A DNA stretch of 64,000 bases from Telopea speciosissima (GCF_018873765.1 NC_057918.1:38479871-38543870), one strand, 5' to 3'. Shown: positions 31,080 to 43,959, counted from the first letter of the stretch. Notes: generated from the sequence alone by a model not told the origin. Translations and numbers: made by a program.

Positions 31080-31819
31080 TCCTATTACTAACTCATGATT
31101 TAGTTAGTCAATCCACTACCGGACCCACTCTAATATGGTAAAATCTTTGGATCAAACCAATGAGGAAACAGTGTCCATGACACATGGAATGGCTAGGTGC
31201 GATCCTAGAAGATACCAATCCAAGATCATCTATTGGACCAACATAGAAATCGTAGAAGATTCCAAATCAAAGTCACTTATTGGACCGGCAAATTCTCATA
31301 TCATGAACAGAAAAAGCAAACCCAAAAGCCGAAGGAAAAGAAGGAGATTTGACACCAACCTGCAAGGTTCCTGAAGAAGACACCCCCCCGTGCAAGATTC
31401 CTGAAGAAGAGTTGACACCCTGCAACATTCTTTTAGCAAAAAACCAAAATTTATGAAGCCATCAGCAGTTCTCAAGGAGCAAATAGGATCTCCTTCCATA
31501 TATAAATACAGGAGATCCCAAGAAGGACGACATCGAACTTTGGAAAGACTCAGATCTAAATTCTCAAAGCACAACCCTTTCAATTTTCAGTTTTTCTCAT
31601 TTTGAGTTTGTAAGTCTATGAGTCAAGAAGCAGTTCTCTTATCTTTACTCTAAGCATCCAAGTGTTCTTCAAGTTTCTTATTATATCCTCAAGTTTGTAT
31701 TCCATCGTCAAGTTCCTGTAAATCATCAAGTCTTTTATGTCCTATTACCAAGTACTGTAATCAAGTCTGTTCTCCAAGTTTATGATTCAAGTTCTCTTTG
31801 TAAGATCAAGTATATATTT
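31080..31819 (+). other. Left part of an older LTR-like or leader region, split by Copia
   Basis: This contains a strong TATA box (ccatatataaatacagg near 31500) followed by CT/CAAG-rich leader-like sequence without ORFs. It breaks at the TATTT site where the Copia element is inserted and continues at 37724. Downstream of the rejoined part is TGGTATCAGAGCC (37868-37880), which is a methionine-tRNA primer site. Thus it looks like the promoter and leader of a plus-strand reverse-transcribing element. Whether that is an LTR element or the caulimovirid-like element at 38413 is unresolved. Confidence 0.5.
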
Positions 31820-32035
31820 TGTTAGGGTTTAGGGTTTAAGCATTGGTTGCTTAAAGCGTTACACCCTGTGTATCAAGTTTGGAATACTCAGGCTGCTGCC
31901 TACAGCTAGTATTTATAGGAAAACTAGGGTTTAGGTCAGATGGGCTAATTACTAAATTGCTCCTCACAGCCTGAGCCATAATACAAGTAGAATTATATTA
32001 GAACATATAAAGAGATATTACCATAATACCTTACA
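31820..32035 (-). repeat. Copia 3' LTR
   Basis: 216 bp, tgttagggtttaggg to atacctta-ca, next to the polypurine tract, so it is the 3' LTR in the element's own direction. Confidence 0.9.
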
Positions 32036-33019
32036 ATCTCCTCCTATGTTCTACATATATCCACCACACATGAATAGAAACCATTGTTCAATCAGTAATT
32101 GAATCAAAATAAATTGAATAAGTTGAATATCAACAATTCAATGAATCAAATAAGTAAACTTCAAGAAATAAAACTAGGGTTTTAGATCAAAACTAAACCC
32201 AACAACAAATTCGAAGTTCCACATGCAAGTGGCTAAACCAAAAGAAATAAAGAAAAGTCCTTGCAATCCATGTGACTTTACTCATCAAGTAAGTCATCCT
32301 CATCGAGATCCAGGTTCAACTGTTCTCCTCCATCTTCGTCATTCTCTGTAATTTGTTAAATATGAAGTTCATAAGATAACATGAATTCAATCATTTGCAC
32401 AATAGTATCTAGTTCAACAATGAGGACTTAGTACATTCCATATATGGCTGAAGGTAAATCAAAAAACAAACAGTAAGCATCATCATCAAGTTTTTTTATA
32501 AGAACTCGATCCTATATAGTCTCTATCACAAAGACTATATCATGTTTCCATTTGGAATACTGTGTTCGTCATATCAGTCATAGATTTATGTTGTATCATC
32601 AAATCTGGAATGGTACATCATACTATAAAAGACATGTCATCAAATTTGGAATGACATAAAGACTAGCACAATATCATTGAAACATATCAGACATTTTCCA
32701 TAGTCGTTTGTGGAATAACGAAGTAAGGAAACTTCATATGAAAAATATGCTACACCATCAAGTTTGGAATGGTTTCACAAACCCCCATACTTAATAACCT
32801 AACTAAGTTATCTGAAACATGTAAACTGTCCCGAATGCTTTACAAGGTTAAATGAGATTCGAATAATTTAAAATAATATTGGGTTAGGTTAAGACCTGAC
32901 TAAGTGGTCTTTAACCCCATCTCCCCCGTAGTTTTGAATGTTTGATCTTTGTTCAATCCCTTTGTAAGGGCATCTGTTGTATTATCCTTTGATTTCACAT
33001 TAATCAAAGTGATAATCCC

Positions 33020-36000
33020 TTATTCTGTTCGATAATTCAGCATGGCCTGTTTCAGCCTGATGTGTCTCCTCTTACCATTAAAGAGTGAGTTATTCACTAT
33101 CGTCTTTGTTGCTAGCTTATCACAGAATATAGATATAGAGTTTAACTTTAAACTCCTCAATGAAATATCCATGATCAAATCATTTATCCACTCTGCTTCA
33201 TCTCCCACAGAAGCTAGAGCATAAAGTTCTGATTCTATAGATGACAGAGCATTACCAGTTTGTCCTTTGGACTTCCATGCCACAACTGCTCCTCCTAGTG
33301 TAAATACATAATCACTGGTGGATCTACTGTCTCCCAAATCTGAGCACCGAGATGCATCAGAATATTCTTTCAAAGTTGGAGGATGTTTAGTATAACCTAG
33401 AGTACCCTTAAGGTATCTCATCAGCCTCGTCAGGGCATCCAAATGCTCTTTTCCAAGATTACTAGTGAAATGACTCAACATGTCTACCGTAAAGGCTATG
33501 TCTGACCTAGTGCAACTCATTGCAAACATGAGACTACCAATCAGTTTAGAATATTCTAACTGATTCACGGTGTCACCTGGGTTAGGTTTCAACCGTTTAT
33601 TATAGTCATAGGGCGTCTCAATCGATTTACAATCATTGTATCCCCAATTAGAAAGTAGCTTCTCAATATAATGAGACTGACTAAGGTTGATCCCTTGCTC
33701 ACTGACGCTTACTCTCATTCCAAGAATGGTGTCTACCACACCAAGATCTTTCATGTCGAATTCTTTGGACAAGGTTTCTTTAATGTCACTCACTACAGAG
33801 AGATCAGAACCTAGAATCAGCATGTCGTCTACATACAAACAAATAATCGCGACCTTGTTTGACTTAGACAAAAAATAAAGACACTTATTCGAATTGCTGG
33901 TCTGAAAACTAAGGCTCTTTACTGTCTTGTCAAACTTCTCATGCCGCAATTTAGGTGCTTGTTTAAGACCATAGAGAGATTTGTTTAATTTACAAACTCT
34001 CTTTTCAGAATCTTCCATGACAAACCCTTCAGGTTGGTTCATGTAGATTTCTTCTGTTAGGTCTTCATTTAGGAAAGTCATTTTTACATCCATTTGATGC
34101 ACAACATAGTGCTCAATAGAAGCTATGGCAAGAACAATCCTTATGGTTGCCAAATGGCAGACCGGGGAGTAGATGTCAAAATAATCTATCCCACATACCT
34201 GGGTATAGCCCTTAGCTACTAACCGTGCTTTATACCTAGCTATAGACCCGTCCAGATTAAGTTTCTTCTTCAGTACCCACTTACATCCTATTGACTTAGC
34301 CCCTCTAGGCAGATCAGCAAGGTGTCAAGTCTCATTCTGCATTAAAGAGCTCATTTCCTCATCAATGGCTTGTTTCCATAGTAGTGAATCCCTAGATCTC
34401 ATCGCTTCCTTATAGGTGGATAGATCAGCCTCTAGATGGTAGGTCATAAAATCCTCACCAAAATCTTTGGGTACTCTATCTCTAGTAGATACTCTTCTAG
34501 ACTCTGATTCAGTAACCATTGTGGGTTGAGTGTCAGAAACAATTGGTTCAGTATCCATGGGTGATTCTATAACCATTTATGTCAGACTAGGCAAGGTCAT
34601 GCCTTTATCTCTGAGAAATTTATCTTCAAAGAATATAGCATCCCTAAATTCTATCACCACATTGGTTGATAGATCAAAAAATCGGTCTGCAGTACTGTCT
34701 TTTGTACAACCTAGATACACACAAGTATTTGTTCTAGTTCCCACCTTAGGTCTCCAAGGGTCTTGTATCCTAACATAAGCAATACAACCCCAAATCTTAA
34801 GAGTGTCATATCTATAGGGATGGTAACGCCATAGTTTATAAGGTGCAGAATTTAATTTTGAATATGGTAGTCTATTTAGAATGTGATTTACAATCAACAT
34901 TGCTTCTCCCCAATAGCAAGACGGCATACCAGCTATCAATAACATAGAGTTTAGCATCTCTGTTAACGTCATGTTCTTTCTTTTAGCTATGTCATTTGAT
35001 TGAGGTGAGTAAGGAGCAGTAGTTTAAAGAATTATGCCCGCAGAGACACAGAATTCCTTGAACTCTGTCAATTTGTATTCCCCTCCCCTATCATTTCTAA
35101 ATCTTTTAATTTTCAAGTTCAACTGATTTTCTACCCTATTCTTAAAAATTTTAAAATTTTCAAATGCTTCATCTTTAGATTTTAACAGGTATAAATGACA
35201 ATATCTAGAAAAATTATCTATAAATGTTATCAAATACTTCCGACCTCCTCTAGTTGTGTAGCTTTTAAAGTCATAAATGTCAGAATGTATAAGTTCAAGA
35301 AGTTGAGTACTCCTAGAAATCGATCTGAAAGATTTTTTAGTTATTTTGGTTTGAGCAAACACTTCACATCTGTTAAATCTAATTAAAGTGTCTAATGGTA
35401 AATTATGAGTTTTGGTTAGTTTGAACATTTTTCTATAGTTCACATGTCCTAACCTACAGTATAGTACTTTGGGATCAAGTGAAATATGGTTAACCTGGTT
35501 TATTGTCTCATTAGCTAAACTCAACCTAAACATACCATTCAAATTGTAAGCACATCCAAAATAGAAAGAATTAACAGACAGTGTTACTCTACCACTATTA
35601 AAAGTAATAGACATGCCAGCATCAAGCAAAATTCCAATTGAAATTAAGTTCTTTTCAAAACTAGAAAAGACTTTAACATTTTTCAAAGTAAGTATTTTAC
35701 CTGATGATAGAACCAAGTTCGTTGTCCATTGTTAAGCCACTTCCATGACGTCTCCATTTGCAACAGTGACAGTCTCTGCTACTTGAACAACATCAGTTAG
35801 CAGGTTATTGCTATTGCAAACATGACAAGTCGCTCCAGAGTCTAACCACCAATCTGAAGATGTACTGGTCAACCCCTTACCCTTACCAACCATGACAATA
35901 AAGTTAGTAGGCTCAGTCTTGTCCTCCATCATGTGAACTTCCTTCTTTGGTGTGTCAGTGTTCTCTTTCTTAGGACCCCTACACTCAGATGCATAGTGAC

Positions 36001-36712
36001 CCCACTTTCCACAGTTGTGGCACTTGCCCTTCTTTTTAAAATTAGTCTTTTGGGCCTCCAACTGTTGGGGTTCTTTCTTAAGTGGCTTGGACTTCCTAGG
36101 ATTTTTCTTGGGTTGTGAAACTAAATTGGCAGATGCCTGTTGTTGTTTCACCATCTCCAAGTTGTTCTTGGCTCTGTTCTCATCTTCAATTCTAATGAAC
36201 CGTTTGAGATCATCCAACCCCACTTGTGCTATCTTCCTATACATCTCAGTTTTAAAGGAATGCCAGGTAGATGGTAACTTGAAAATAATGGCACCCACTA
36301 AGAATGCATCAACAACAACGATATTCTCTTGGTTTAATTTTGTTCTCAAGTTTTCAAAGTCTGTTACTTGAGGAGTTATTTCCTTGTCTTCTTGAAACTT
36401 GAAATCCATGAACTTATCAACCAAGTGGGTCTTTGATAGTTCCTCCTCTTTTTTGAATTGGGACTCTAGGTTTTCTCAAATCTCTTTTGCATTATATCTA
36501 CTATAGGTCTCTGCCAGCCTATCTGACAGGCAATTCAATAGGTAGTCTTTGCAAAAATCCTCATCACCTATCCATTGGGCTTCAGTTAGGTTCGTGCAAT
36601 CAAAAAAATTATTTACCATAGTGTAGAAAATATTGAGGTACTTCAGTCCAAAATGAGTCCTCTTTTTCCAAGAACTGAACTCAGAGCCACTAAAGCTTTC
36701 CAATTTGATCAT
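33020..36712 (-). pseudogene. Copia gag-pol polyprotein, single frame with stops
   Basis: One minus-strand frame runs from 36712 to 33020. Order: gag, with a CCHC knuckle (CHNCGKWGHYASEC near 36030); protease, with DSGAT (near 35840); integrase, with YCRLGHVNYRKM, the catalytic-region HSDIYDF, FIDNFSRY and DRGGEY; reverse transcriptase, with [10 protein letters not shown] and YVDDMLILG (near 33820); RNase H, ending RRHIRL. It is interrupted by stop codons at about 36476, 35732, 35024, 34577 and 34325, but no frameshift is seen, since all open segments share one phase. The Copia order (integrase before reverse transcriptase) is clear. The element cannot make a full protein. Confidence 0.92.
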
Positions 36713-36719
36713 CTCAATT

Positions 36720-37502
36720 GGAACAACATGTTTCTCTGTTATATGTGATTTGTTTATATGCCCAGGAAAAGTTAAAATTCAAATGAAAGAAAAATACTCC
36801 AAGGAACAATCACACCTGATTATGAAGAACCCTGAATTTAGGAGACAGGACGGCCAAATTGAAACCCTAGCGGAGAACTCAGAATGACAACGGTGCAATG
36901 ATAGTGGGCTCGTGTTGCAGCGGCGGTAGAGGAAGGGTCGCGACGATGCAGCGACGTTGTGCACGCTTGTGCTGGCTGGCGCTGGCACAGGTGCAGGCGC
37001 CAAAAGGCTTTGACAAGAGAATGACAAAAGGCTTTTGTTTTTTGTCTTCTTCTTCTTCTTTTTCTTTTTTTTTTCAAAATCAAAAGCTTTCTGTCAAGGT
37101 CTTTTGATCTACTTTTTTTTTTTTTTTTTTTTCAAAACTAAAGGCTTTCTGCCAACGTCTTTTGATAAACTTTTCTTTTTTTTTCTTCTCAAAGTAACGA
37201 TCAAATCAGAATCAAAAGCATTGATTGCTTTGACTTTTTTTTAAAAAAAAATCAAAAGCAATCAATGAAAAGCTTTGGGATTACCAAACGGTATGGCAAA
37301 GCCGTGATTCTGATCACCTCTGCAGATTGCACAAGGATCCAAAGATTATGACAAAGTCGTGATTTCGATCACCTCTGTAGATCGCACAAGGAACCAAAGT
37401 CGTGAATGAAGACCACCGAAGCCGATCGTAGAAAAACCACAACCGTGATTCCAAACACCAAAGCCGATCGTAGAGAAAAGAAAATAATTAATGCTTTAAG
37501 AT
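36720..37502 (-). other. Copia 5' untranslated internal region
   Basis: This lies between the gag start and the 5' LTR and contains T-rich runs and repeats of caaaaggctttt and caaagccgatcgtaga. No gene is seen; forward ORFs here are low complexity. Confidence 0.7.
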
Positions 37503-37718
37503 TGTTAGGGTTTAGGGTTTAAGCACTGATTGCTTAAAGCATTACATCATGTGTATTAAATTTGGAATACCCAGGCTGCTGCCTCCAGCTAGTATTTATA
37601 AGGAAACTAGGGTTTAGGTATATGGACTAATTACTAGATTGCCCCTCATAGCCTGAGCCATAATATAAGTAGGATTATATTAGAACATAGAAAGAGATAT
37701 TACCATAATACCCTTACA
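37503..37718 (-). repeat. Copia 5' LTR
   Basis: 216 bp, pairs with 31820-32035 with scattered substitutions. The minus-strand transcript would begin in it. Confidence 0.9.
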
Positions 37719-37723
37719 TATTT

Positions 37724-37894
37724 CATTAAAAATTTTATTCAGCACACAACATCTTATTATTATTATTTTTCGTTATTTTCTACTGGTACCATTTTATTTT
37801 ATATTTTGTTTCATCAAATTAAAAGCATATTAAAAGCATATTTATTATTGTTCCTGAAATTTTCTAATGGTATCAGAGCCATTGCTCTAATACC
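37724..37894 (+). promoter_or_regulatory. Continuation of the split leader and palindromic tRNA-Met primer-binding site
   Basis: After the Copia target site the leader-like sequence resumes and ends in TGGTATCAGAGCC at 37868-37880. This is exactly complementary to the 3' end of initiator methionine tRNA and is the common primer site of plant LTR elements and caulimovirids. It is followed at once by attgctctaatacc, making an imperfect 11-bp inverted repeat around att. Confidence 0.65.
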
Positions 37895-38094
37895 TTTCAT
37901 TTGAATGGATTTTCCTTTGGTTCTGGTCACGAATCTAACTGTTGAAGAAGTAACTTCTTGTTAGATAAGATTCTATTTGGAGAAGGAAACTATAAACTGC
38001 TTTGAACGCAAACTTGTTGTCTACAAGGAGATATTTGCCCCCACACGGTTGAAGCAAATTCACCCTCAGGATTCAACAAAGCACTAAAGAACTA

Positions 38095-38412
38095 ACTTAG
38101 AATTCTAAAGAGATTCTGGTTACAAGAGAGAGAGAGACAGAGAGAGAACTAAAAAAATGTTGTATTGAATGGCTGAATTGCCTTGGTTTATATAGACCCA
38201 CTGGCACCCATTCACTAAAACCCATTCAATGGAACTCATTCAATGGAAACCCATTCATTAGAACCCCCATTCATTGGAATCAATTCATTGGAAATCATTC
38301 ATTGGAAACCATTCACTGGAATGGTCATGACTATTCCAATAGTCATGGTTATTCCAATAGTCATGACTGTTCAATGCTTTGAAACCCCTTATTACAATCT
38401 ATCTAACACTTG
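38095..38412 (-). promoter_or_regulatory. Candidate minus-strand promoter with short repeats
   Basis: On the minus strand, downstream of the ORF that stops at 38413, is a cluster of short repeats built on attcaatgg and tccaatagtcatgac (38215-38370), then gggtctatataaacc (near 38190-38205), a good TATA box, then a CT-rich leader (38110-38160). The layout resembles the intergenic promoter region of a pararetrovirus or an LTR promoter. This is inference from order and motif. Confidence 0.4.
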
Positions 38413-41400
38413 CTATGTGAGAAGATCATCACAGTCTTCATATGGGTCTTGAGAAAATTGGCCTTGATGGAGAAAATGGGAAATAGAGTCCATATTGAAA
38501 CGATCTCCCTCTTCTTCTTTTTCGTCTTCTAGTCCCAATTCTACGAGTTGGGCTTCAATTTGGGCTTGTTGGGCTTTCAACTAGAGTCTTTTACTATCAG
38601 TTGATTTTTCTGAGGGTGGTAACTTTTGCATGGGCTTTAGACTTGTTATGGTTCTTATGATAGCTTCTGTGAACTACACTTGCTTAAGTAGCAACCATCC
38701 CACCATTTAATATTAAATGCTCTAGTGAGAACTTAGAGACTCCAATCAGAGGTATCTTGTTGTTCAATCACATATTCCCAATACATTATCCAAGCAAGAC
38801 AATGATGTAAGAAGAAACGTAGAAAATCAGGTTATTCGGGGACTTAAGTGGTATGTTGGCAGAATACCACGAAGGCTTCCATGACTACTTTGGTAAAATT
38901 TCTTCAATGGACTCAAAGACTGACCACCATTTTGAAAACCAGAATAGGATCATACTGGCAAACTTATAGTCAAAACAAAAGAACCATGAGTGCCTATTTT
39001 TTATATTCTGATATAGAAATGCATGATGCCATGCATCAATATAATCAAAATAGTGAAACTCTTGGGATTGATAATTTTTGAGAAAATCTTTTGGGTGACA
39101 AAGGGTGAGTGGCCTAATCTTTGGGAGTCAAAATCTTCAGAATAGTGACAGTAGCATGAGTCTTTATCAAAATTCTGCTTGATTATGATAGAATCTATGT
39201 CTACTAAAATAAACTCGTAGAATTCTTGGGTCTTGGCATTATTTGGAGAATAGTACTGTCATCCTTGGTAGAAAACTCTTTTTGCAATCTCTTCAGTAGA
39301 ATTGCACCCTCTGGTGAACTGTCATCAAGGGTTAATAGATCTTGAAAAAAAAATTTCGAAAATATTTGTTTTTCATTTAGGACTGAGTTGTTGGAGAGGG
39401 ATTTGGTCTAGTGATAGACTGGGATAAAGCTCCTACAACGACTTGAGAAAAAGGGACAGTCTTGCTTACTTGTTTTGATTGGGTATTTGCAAGTTGGTTG
39501 AGGGGTAGGGTCTTAGAATAAGATGACTTGAACTTGATTTGGAAGGATGAGGATGAAGATTCCTTGGGAGGAGCCATTTTAATCAGGAAAACGGACTTAT
39601 GGCCCTGTAAGAATTTGCTGTAAGAAAATCAGGAATAGAATTTGTATCTCCTTTTATATATTCAATATCAAAATCAAAACTTGATAAAAGGGCTTGCCAT
39701 CTGACAAAATCTATTTTGGTGTAATATTTTGAACATCGTTTTTCAAAACTTGTTTGGCAGCACTACAGTCAACACATACTAAAACCGTTTTACTTAGCAA
39801 ATCACCTTGAAATTTTTGAATACATAAAACAATTGACAATACTTCCTTTTTAATTGTACTGTAATTTCTTTGGGCAGAATTCCAAATTTCGAACATAAAT
39901 TGCACTAATTGTTCTTTTGCTTGGTCTACTTGTTTTAGGACTCCTCCATATCCTACATCTGAAGTATCTGTTTCAACTACTTTTGGTAGATCTGGATTTG
40001 CAAGGTTAAGACAAGGGATTTCTTTAACTAATTGTTTATTTTTTGAACGGCTTTGGTCTAATCATTTGTCCAAGCGGGAGGCTTCTTTTTGAGTCGCAAA
40101 TACAAAGGCTCACAAATTTTGCTTATGTATGGAATGAAGTCTCTGACATAATTTAGACTTCCTAGAAAGCGTTGTAATTGTTTATTTTCAATAATTTGAT
40201 TTGAGAATTTGTCGGCAAAAGCAATTGTTCTTTCTACGGGGATAATTGTTCCTTAGTGAACATAATGTCCTAAAAATCTGATTTTGGTCTGGAATAATTC
40301 CATTTTTTTTAAGAAAGAACTAACTCGCTTTTTTTTCATTACTTGGTAGAAATTTTTCAGGTGTTTAAAATGTTATTATATGGATTCTGAAAATATAAGA
40401 ACATCATCTATATATACAATGGCATAATTCTCATAAGGGTTTAAAATGTCATTCATGATATTTTAAAATTCACTTGGAACATTTTTAATCCAAAGCGCAT
40501 CACATTCCATTCATAATGTCCAAAATGAGTGGTAAATGCAGTTTTGTACCTGTCTTGTTCATGGATTTGGATTTGCCAAAACCCAGACTTTATATCAAAT
40601 TTAGAAAATAATTTTGCTTGGTAAACGTTCTGGAGTATATCTTTTTTGTTAGGGATAGGATATCTTATCCATTGTAAACCATCGTTTAAAGGTTTGTAAT
40701 TTATAACTAGTCTTGGTGTTCCTCTTTCTATCTCAGCATTTTTGTTGACATAGGATGCTGCACAGCTCCATGGAGACTTGTTTTTTATAATTAATTTTCT
40801 GTCTAGGAGATCTTGAATCTCCTTTGTGCAGGTTTCTTATAATTCTTGATTCATTTGTATTGGCCTTGCTTTAGTGGGTATATTTTTCTCAGAAAATTCC
40901 TTTTCATATGGGAGTCTTATTATATGTTTTTTTCTATGCCAAAATGCATCAGAGAATCAGAACATAAATTTTGTTCAAATTGTTTCTGGATTCCTGTTAT
41001 TTGTTGTTGTATTAATTTATCTTTTAACCTTTCTTTTATTCTTTTATGAGCTACTTCTTTCTTTAAGTATTCTAAATGTTTTCCTTTTTTATTAATCTTG
41101 TTTATGCTATGTGCTTATATTTCTTATAGTTTTTGCTGGATTTATAGACCTTAGAAGATTTAGATTTTAAGGTCTCCAATCCAAATTATTCGCAGAATCC
41201 TCCTAATTCTTTTTTGTAAAACTTGTTTTCTCTTCTGATTTATTTTCTTAGCCTAATATCTATACAAAGAGCTAATCCTTCCTCATGAACTAAACTGATC
41301 AAATCTCCATACGTGAGATCATCATAAGATATTGTTCTATCATTTTTCTTTTCTTAACCTTTGTTTTATTTTTTCAAAAAACAGATTTGGTAATCCTGTA

Positions 41401-42041
41401 ATGAATTTTTCTTTCCAATAAGGAAGATTAGCATCTTCCCTTGTTAATACTTTGGTCATGAAGGTATCTTTATACCATCTGAAATCTTATAATTTTTTAC
41501 AGCTTAAATTGGTTAATTGTTCTGATGTCCTATCCTTGAGTCTTAATGGATTTCCTAAGAAATATCTTGCTATATTGAATATTAGGGTGTTTACTGAATC
41601 TTCAATTGTTTGGTTATTTTATAAAATGGGTATCCTTTTGTCTGTTGTTTGGACTGCGTTCATAATTTCATTTTTATGGTTAGTTGTTAAGACATAATCC
41701 CACCACCTCTTTAATTGTCCAGTAAATCCTGAGACTATTAGGGAAGCAACGGCTTGGTCAGAAGTTTCTTTGATTCGGTAAGCATTACTTACCATTGTCA
41801 TTTCTTGTAGTTTATTTATCCTATTGTAATCAGAAGCACCATCTATATTCCATTCATAGATGATACCACTTTGGTATGTTGCTTGATGGGAAGAACCCCT
41901 TTCTTCTAATTGAAGGTTTGGGAAAGTAGGTCTAGGGTAGTAGTTTGTTGTTGTTTTGAAATTACTAGTAATTGAATTTATTGCTCTATGTTCTTCTTTA
42001 TTATAATTTATATATATATATATTATAATGATATCATACAT
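38413..42041 (-). pseudogene. Endogenous caulimovirid-like element, degenerate
   Basis: Read from 42041 to 38413 on the minus strand: a coat/gag-like region (short motif GFTGQLKRWWDY near 41700), then a reverse transcriptase with RLVINYKPLN and FDIKSGFWQI (near 40580-40690), then an RNase H piece (ORF 39711-39905), then a separate ORF starting at 39577 (MAPPKESSSS) and continuing brokenly to a stop at 38413-38415. The motif set fits Caulimoviridae-type reverse transcriptases better than Copia; a florendovirus-like group is possible. There are many stops and frameshifts, including just before and within the catalytic region of the polymerase. It is an old, inactive integrated copy. No LTR was found at either end. 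Confidence 0.7.
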
Positions 42042-42535
42042 ATGGTCGAAAATAGGGGCAATCAGGCCAGCCTGGCCCTGGCCTGCTTAGCCTTGAAATA
42101 TCAAAAATAGGGACTGCCAGGGTCAATCACAGCCAATCAGGACCCAATCAGGACCTAATCGGGATTGGTTTGAGCTTGCAACTGAGCTAGAATGGGCTGC
42201 GATATCCCAGCCCAACCTCAGGCTAGGCTAGGTTGGGTTGAGATTTTAGAAAAACCTAGTATAATTGCAAATTAGACGTCCCCACACTCTTGCTACTCGC
42301 TAGCATGATTATTGACTTCCATGCTCTTTGAGGTATCTTAAATCCAAGGTTTTTCACTTCCGATAGTAGGTGCTTCTATATTTTCTATTGGTTTTCACAA
42401 AATGATAGTGATTGTTTATGTGTCTATCTCTCTTCTCAATATATATTTTTTTATCTTTTCTTTTCTTGGCATCTAACATAGTTATTTAAAATTCAAAGGA
42501 AAAATCAAAAGCCAACATTTGCATGACAAATCAGG
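42042..42535. other. No gene recognised
   Basis: It begins with an AT microsatellite (about 42005-42030) at the edge of the viral-like block, then repeats such as caatcaggacc and ggcctgg/ccaggcc words (42060-42240). Nothing coding is recognised. Confidence 0.5.
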
Positions 42536-42694
42536 GGATGTTTATCCTCTCAAGTGCGGTGCACTATCCAATGGAGCACACTTAAGAATCCAATCATCCA
42601 CCCAAGACTTGAAAAGATAAAAAGACATCACTGCCCATGTTTTTACAGTTGGATTCTTAAGTGTGGTGCACCACACTTGAGAGGATGAAAATCC
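42536..42694. mobile_element. Mutator-type MITE
   Basis: Ends ggatgtttatcctctcaagtg and, inverted, ggattttcatcctctcaagtg, with the inner arms (ggtgcac, cttaagaatcca) also paired. The 9-bp flanks CAAATCAGG (42527-42535) and CAAATTAGG (42695-42703) differ by one base. 159 bp, non-coding. Confidence 0.8.
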
Positions 42695-42703
42695 CAAATT
42701 AGG

Positions 42704-43695
42704 TGGCTCTTATGTTCTTATCTCCCCTAGCAGCTCTTTGATTTGACTCGATCCAAACGCTAGGTTTGGGCCTGATCTATGGCATATAAAACTGAATATA
42801 GGTTTGGCTAACCACCCCACTCTATCACCTACATAGTTTCTACTTTTGGGTAGTAACCGACGTAATTCCTAATAGGAGCCAGTTTTCGTTCACCTGTGAC
42901 GAAGGAAGAATTCCTTCACACATGGATGTGGGTGTTTTGGGATGAACATCGAGAACAATGGGAGGGAGTATTAATATGATCCTAGATGGATGTACTTTTC
43001 CTCCATCTACGATGGAGGAAAACTTTCACCTAATTTCTACATGGTTAAGTCTAATTCATTTCTATGAACATAGTTACAAACCTCAAAAATTGAGATATAG
43101 AGTGTTGAGATGCGAGGTCGTTGAAGCAACGATAAAGTTCTTTATATACCATATCTTAATGGTTCTTTTAGAGACACTTCATCAAGCTTATGAATTAAAT
43201 ATAATATATTTTTGCATTAATGGCTTAAAATCTAATTTATTTTATCCTTAAGAGATATGTGAAAATCAAATTAGTTTCCTAACTATAACTAGTATGCATT
43301 AGATCACCTTCTCAACATTTTGTTTATCATTATATGGTGTTACTACTATTGTAAGAATCGTACCAAAAAAAAAAAAAAAAACTGCTATTGTAAGAAAATT
43401 GGTACCAATTCAATATAATGGTTCTATGAAGATCATATGTAGGTGGAAGGTCAGCTCATGCTAAAATGTTGGAGCTTATACCATTATTAGGTATATGGGA
43501 ATTGGGTTTATTATGGCCTATGGGTTTATCCGCATACAAAGCAATGGGAGGCTGCCCATTATTAGCCCAGCCCAAATGAACAAGAATCGACATTGGCCAG
43601 CCAAAACCATTGAAATGCTCAAAAAAACTAATAACAGTGGGTGGAGGGATTCATAGGTATATGAGGTGACAGAAGGCTTTTAGGGATAACTGATG
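42704..43695. other. No gene recognised
   Basis: AT-rich sequence with an A run at about 43362-43380 flanked by partial repeats of ctattgtaagaa. A 97-codon ORF (42958-43251) shows no recognisable feature. Confidence 0.5.
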
Positions 43696-43834
43696 GCATT
43701 GAGCTCCTCTCTAGGGAGTCCAGCGCCCAGAGAGTGCGTAGGGGGGCATCCAACGACTAGGCTGTGATGCACACATCCTGACCGCAGTGATGGCCCCCTG
43801 CGCACTCTCTAGAGACTGGAGAGGAGCTGGATCC
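43696..43834. mobile_element. Mutator-type MITE with perfect 9-bp duplication
   Basis: TAACTGATG is present at 43687-43695 and 43835-43843. The arms gagctcctctctaggga and, inverted, cagctcctctccagtct pair, followed by paired agagagtgcg and ggggggcatc/gggggccatc segments. 139 bp, GC-rich hairpin. Confidence 0.8.
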
Positions 43835-43959
43835 TAACTGATGTGGGACTATTCTCCCAATGGCCACAACCTAAACTGAAACTCGAGTCTATCAACATGG
43901 GATAATCAACCACAAAAGGAATCCGCTAAGAAGTTGCAAGATATTAAACTGATAAGAAC

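Larger units (their letters stand above)
31820..37718 (-). mobile_element. Full-length Copia LTR retrotransposon (decayed)
   Basis: The 5.9-kb element has 216-bp LTRs (31820-32035 and 37503-37718, TGTTAGGG...TTACA) and a perfect TATTT duplication at 31815-31819 and 37719-37723. A polypurine tract (ggaggagat on the minus strand, adjoining 32036) shows it is minus oriented. The LTRs differ at about 20 of 216 positions, so the insertion is fairly old. The primer site next to the 37503 LTR is not the usual TGGTATCAGAGC. The coding part is described separately. Confidence 0.93.

Noticed and set aside
41452-41697. Plus-strand ORF of 81 codons over the viral-like block
   Set aside because: It is antisense to the caulimovirid-like reading frame.
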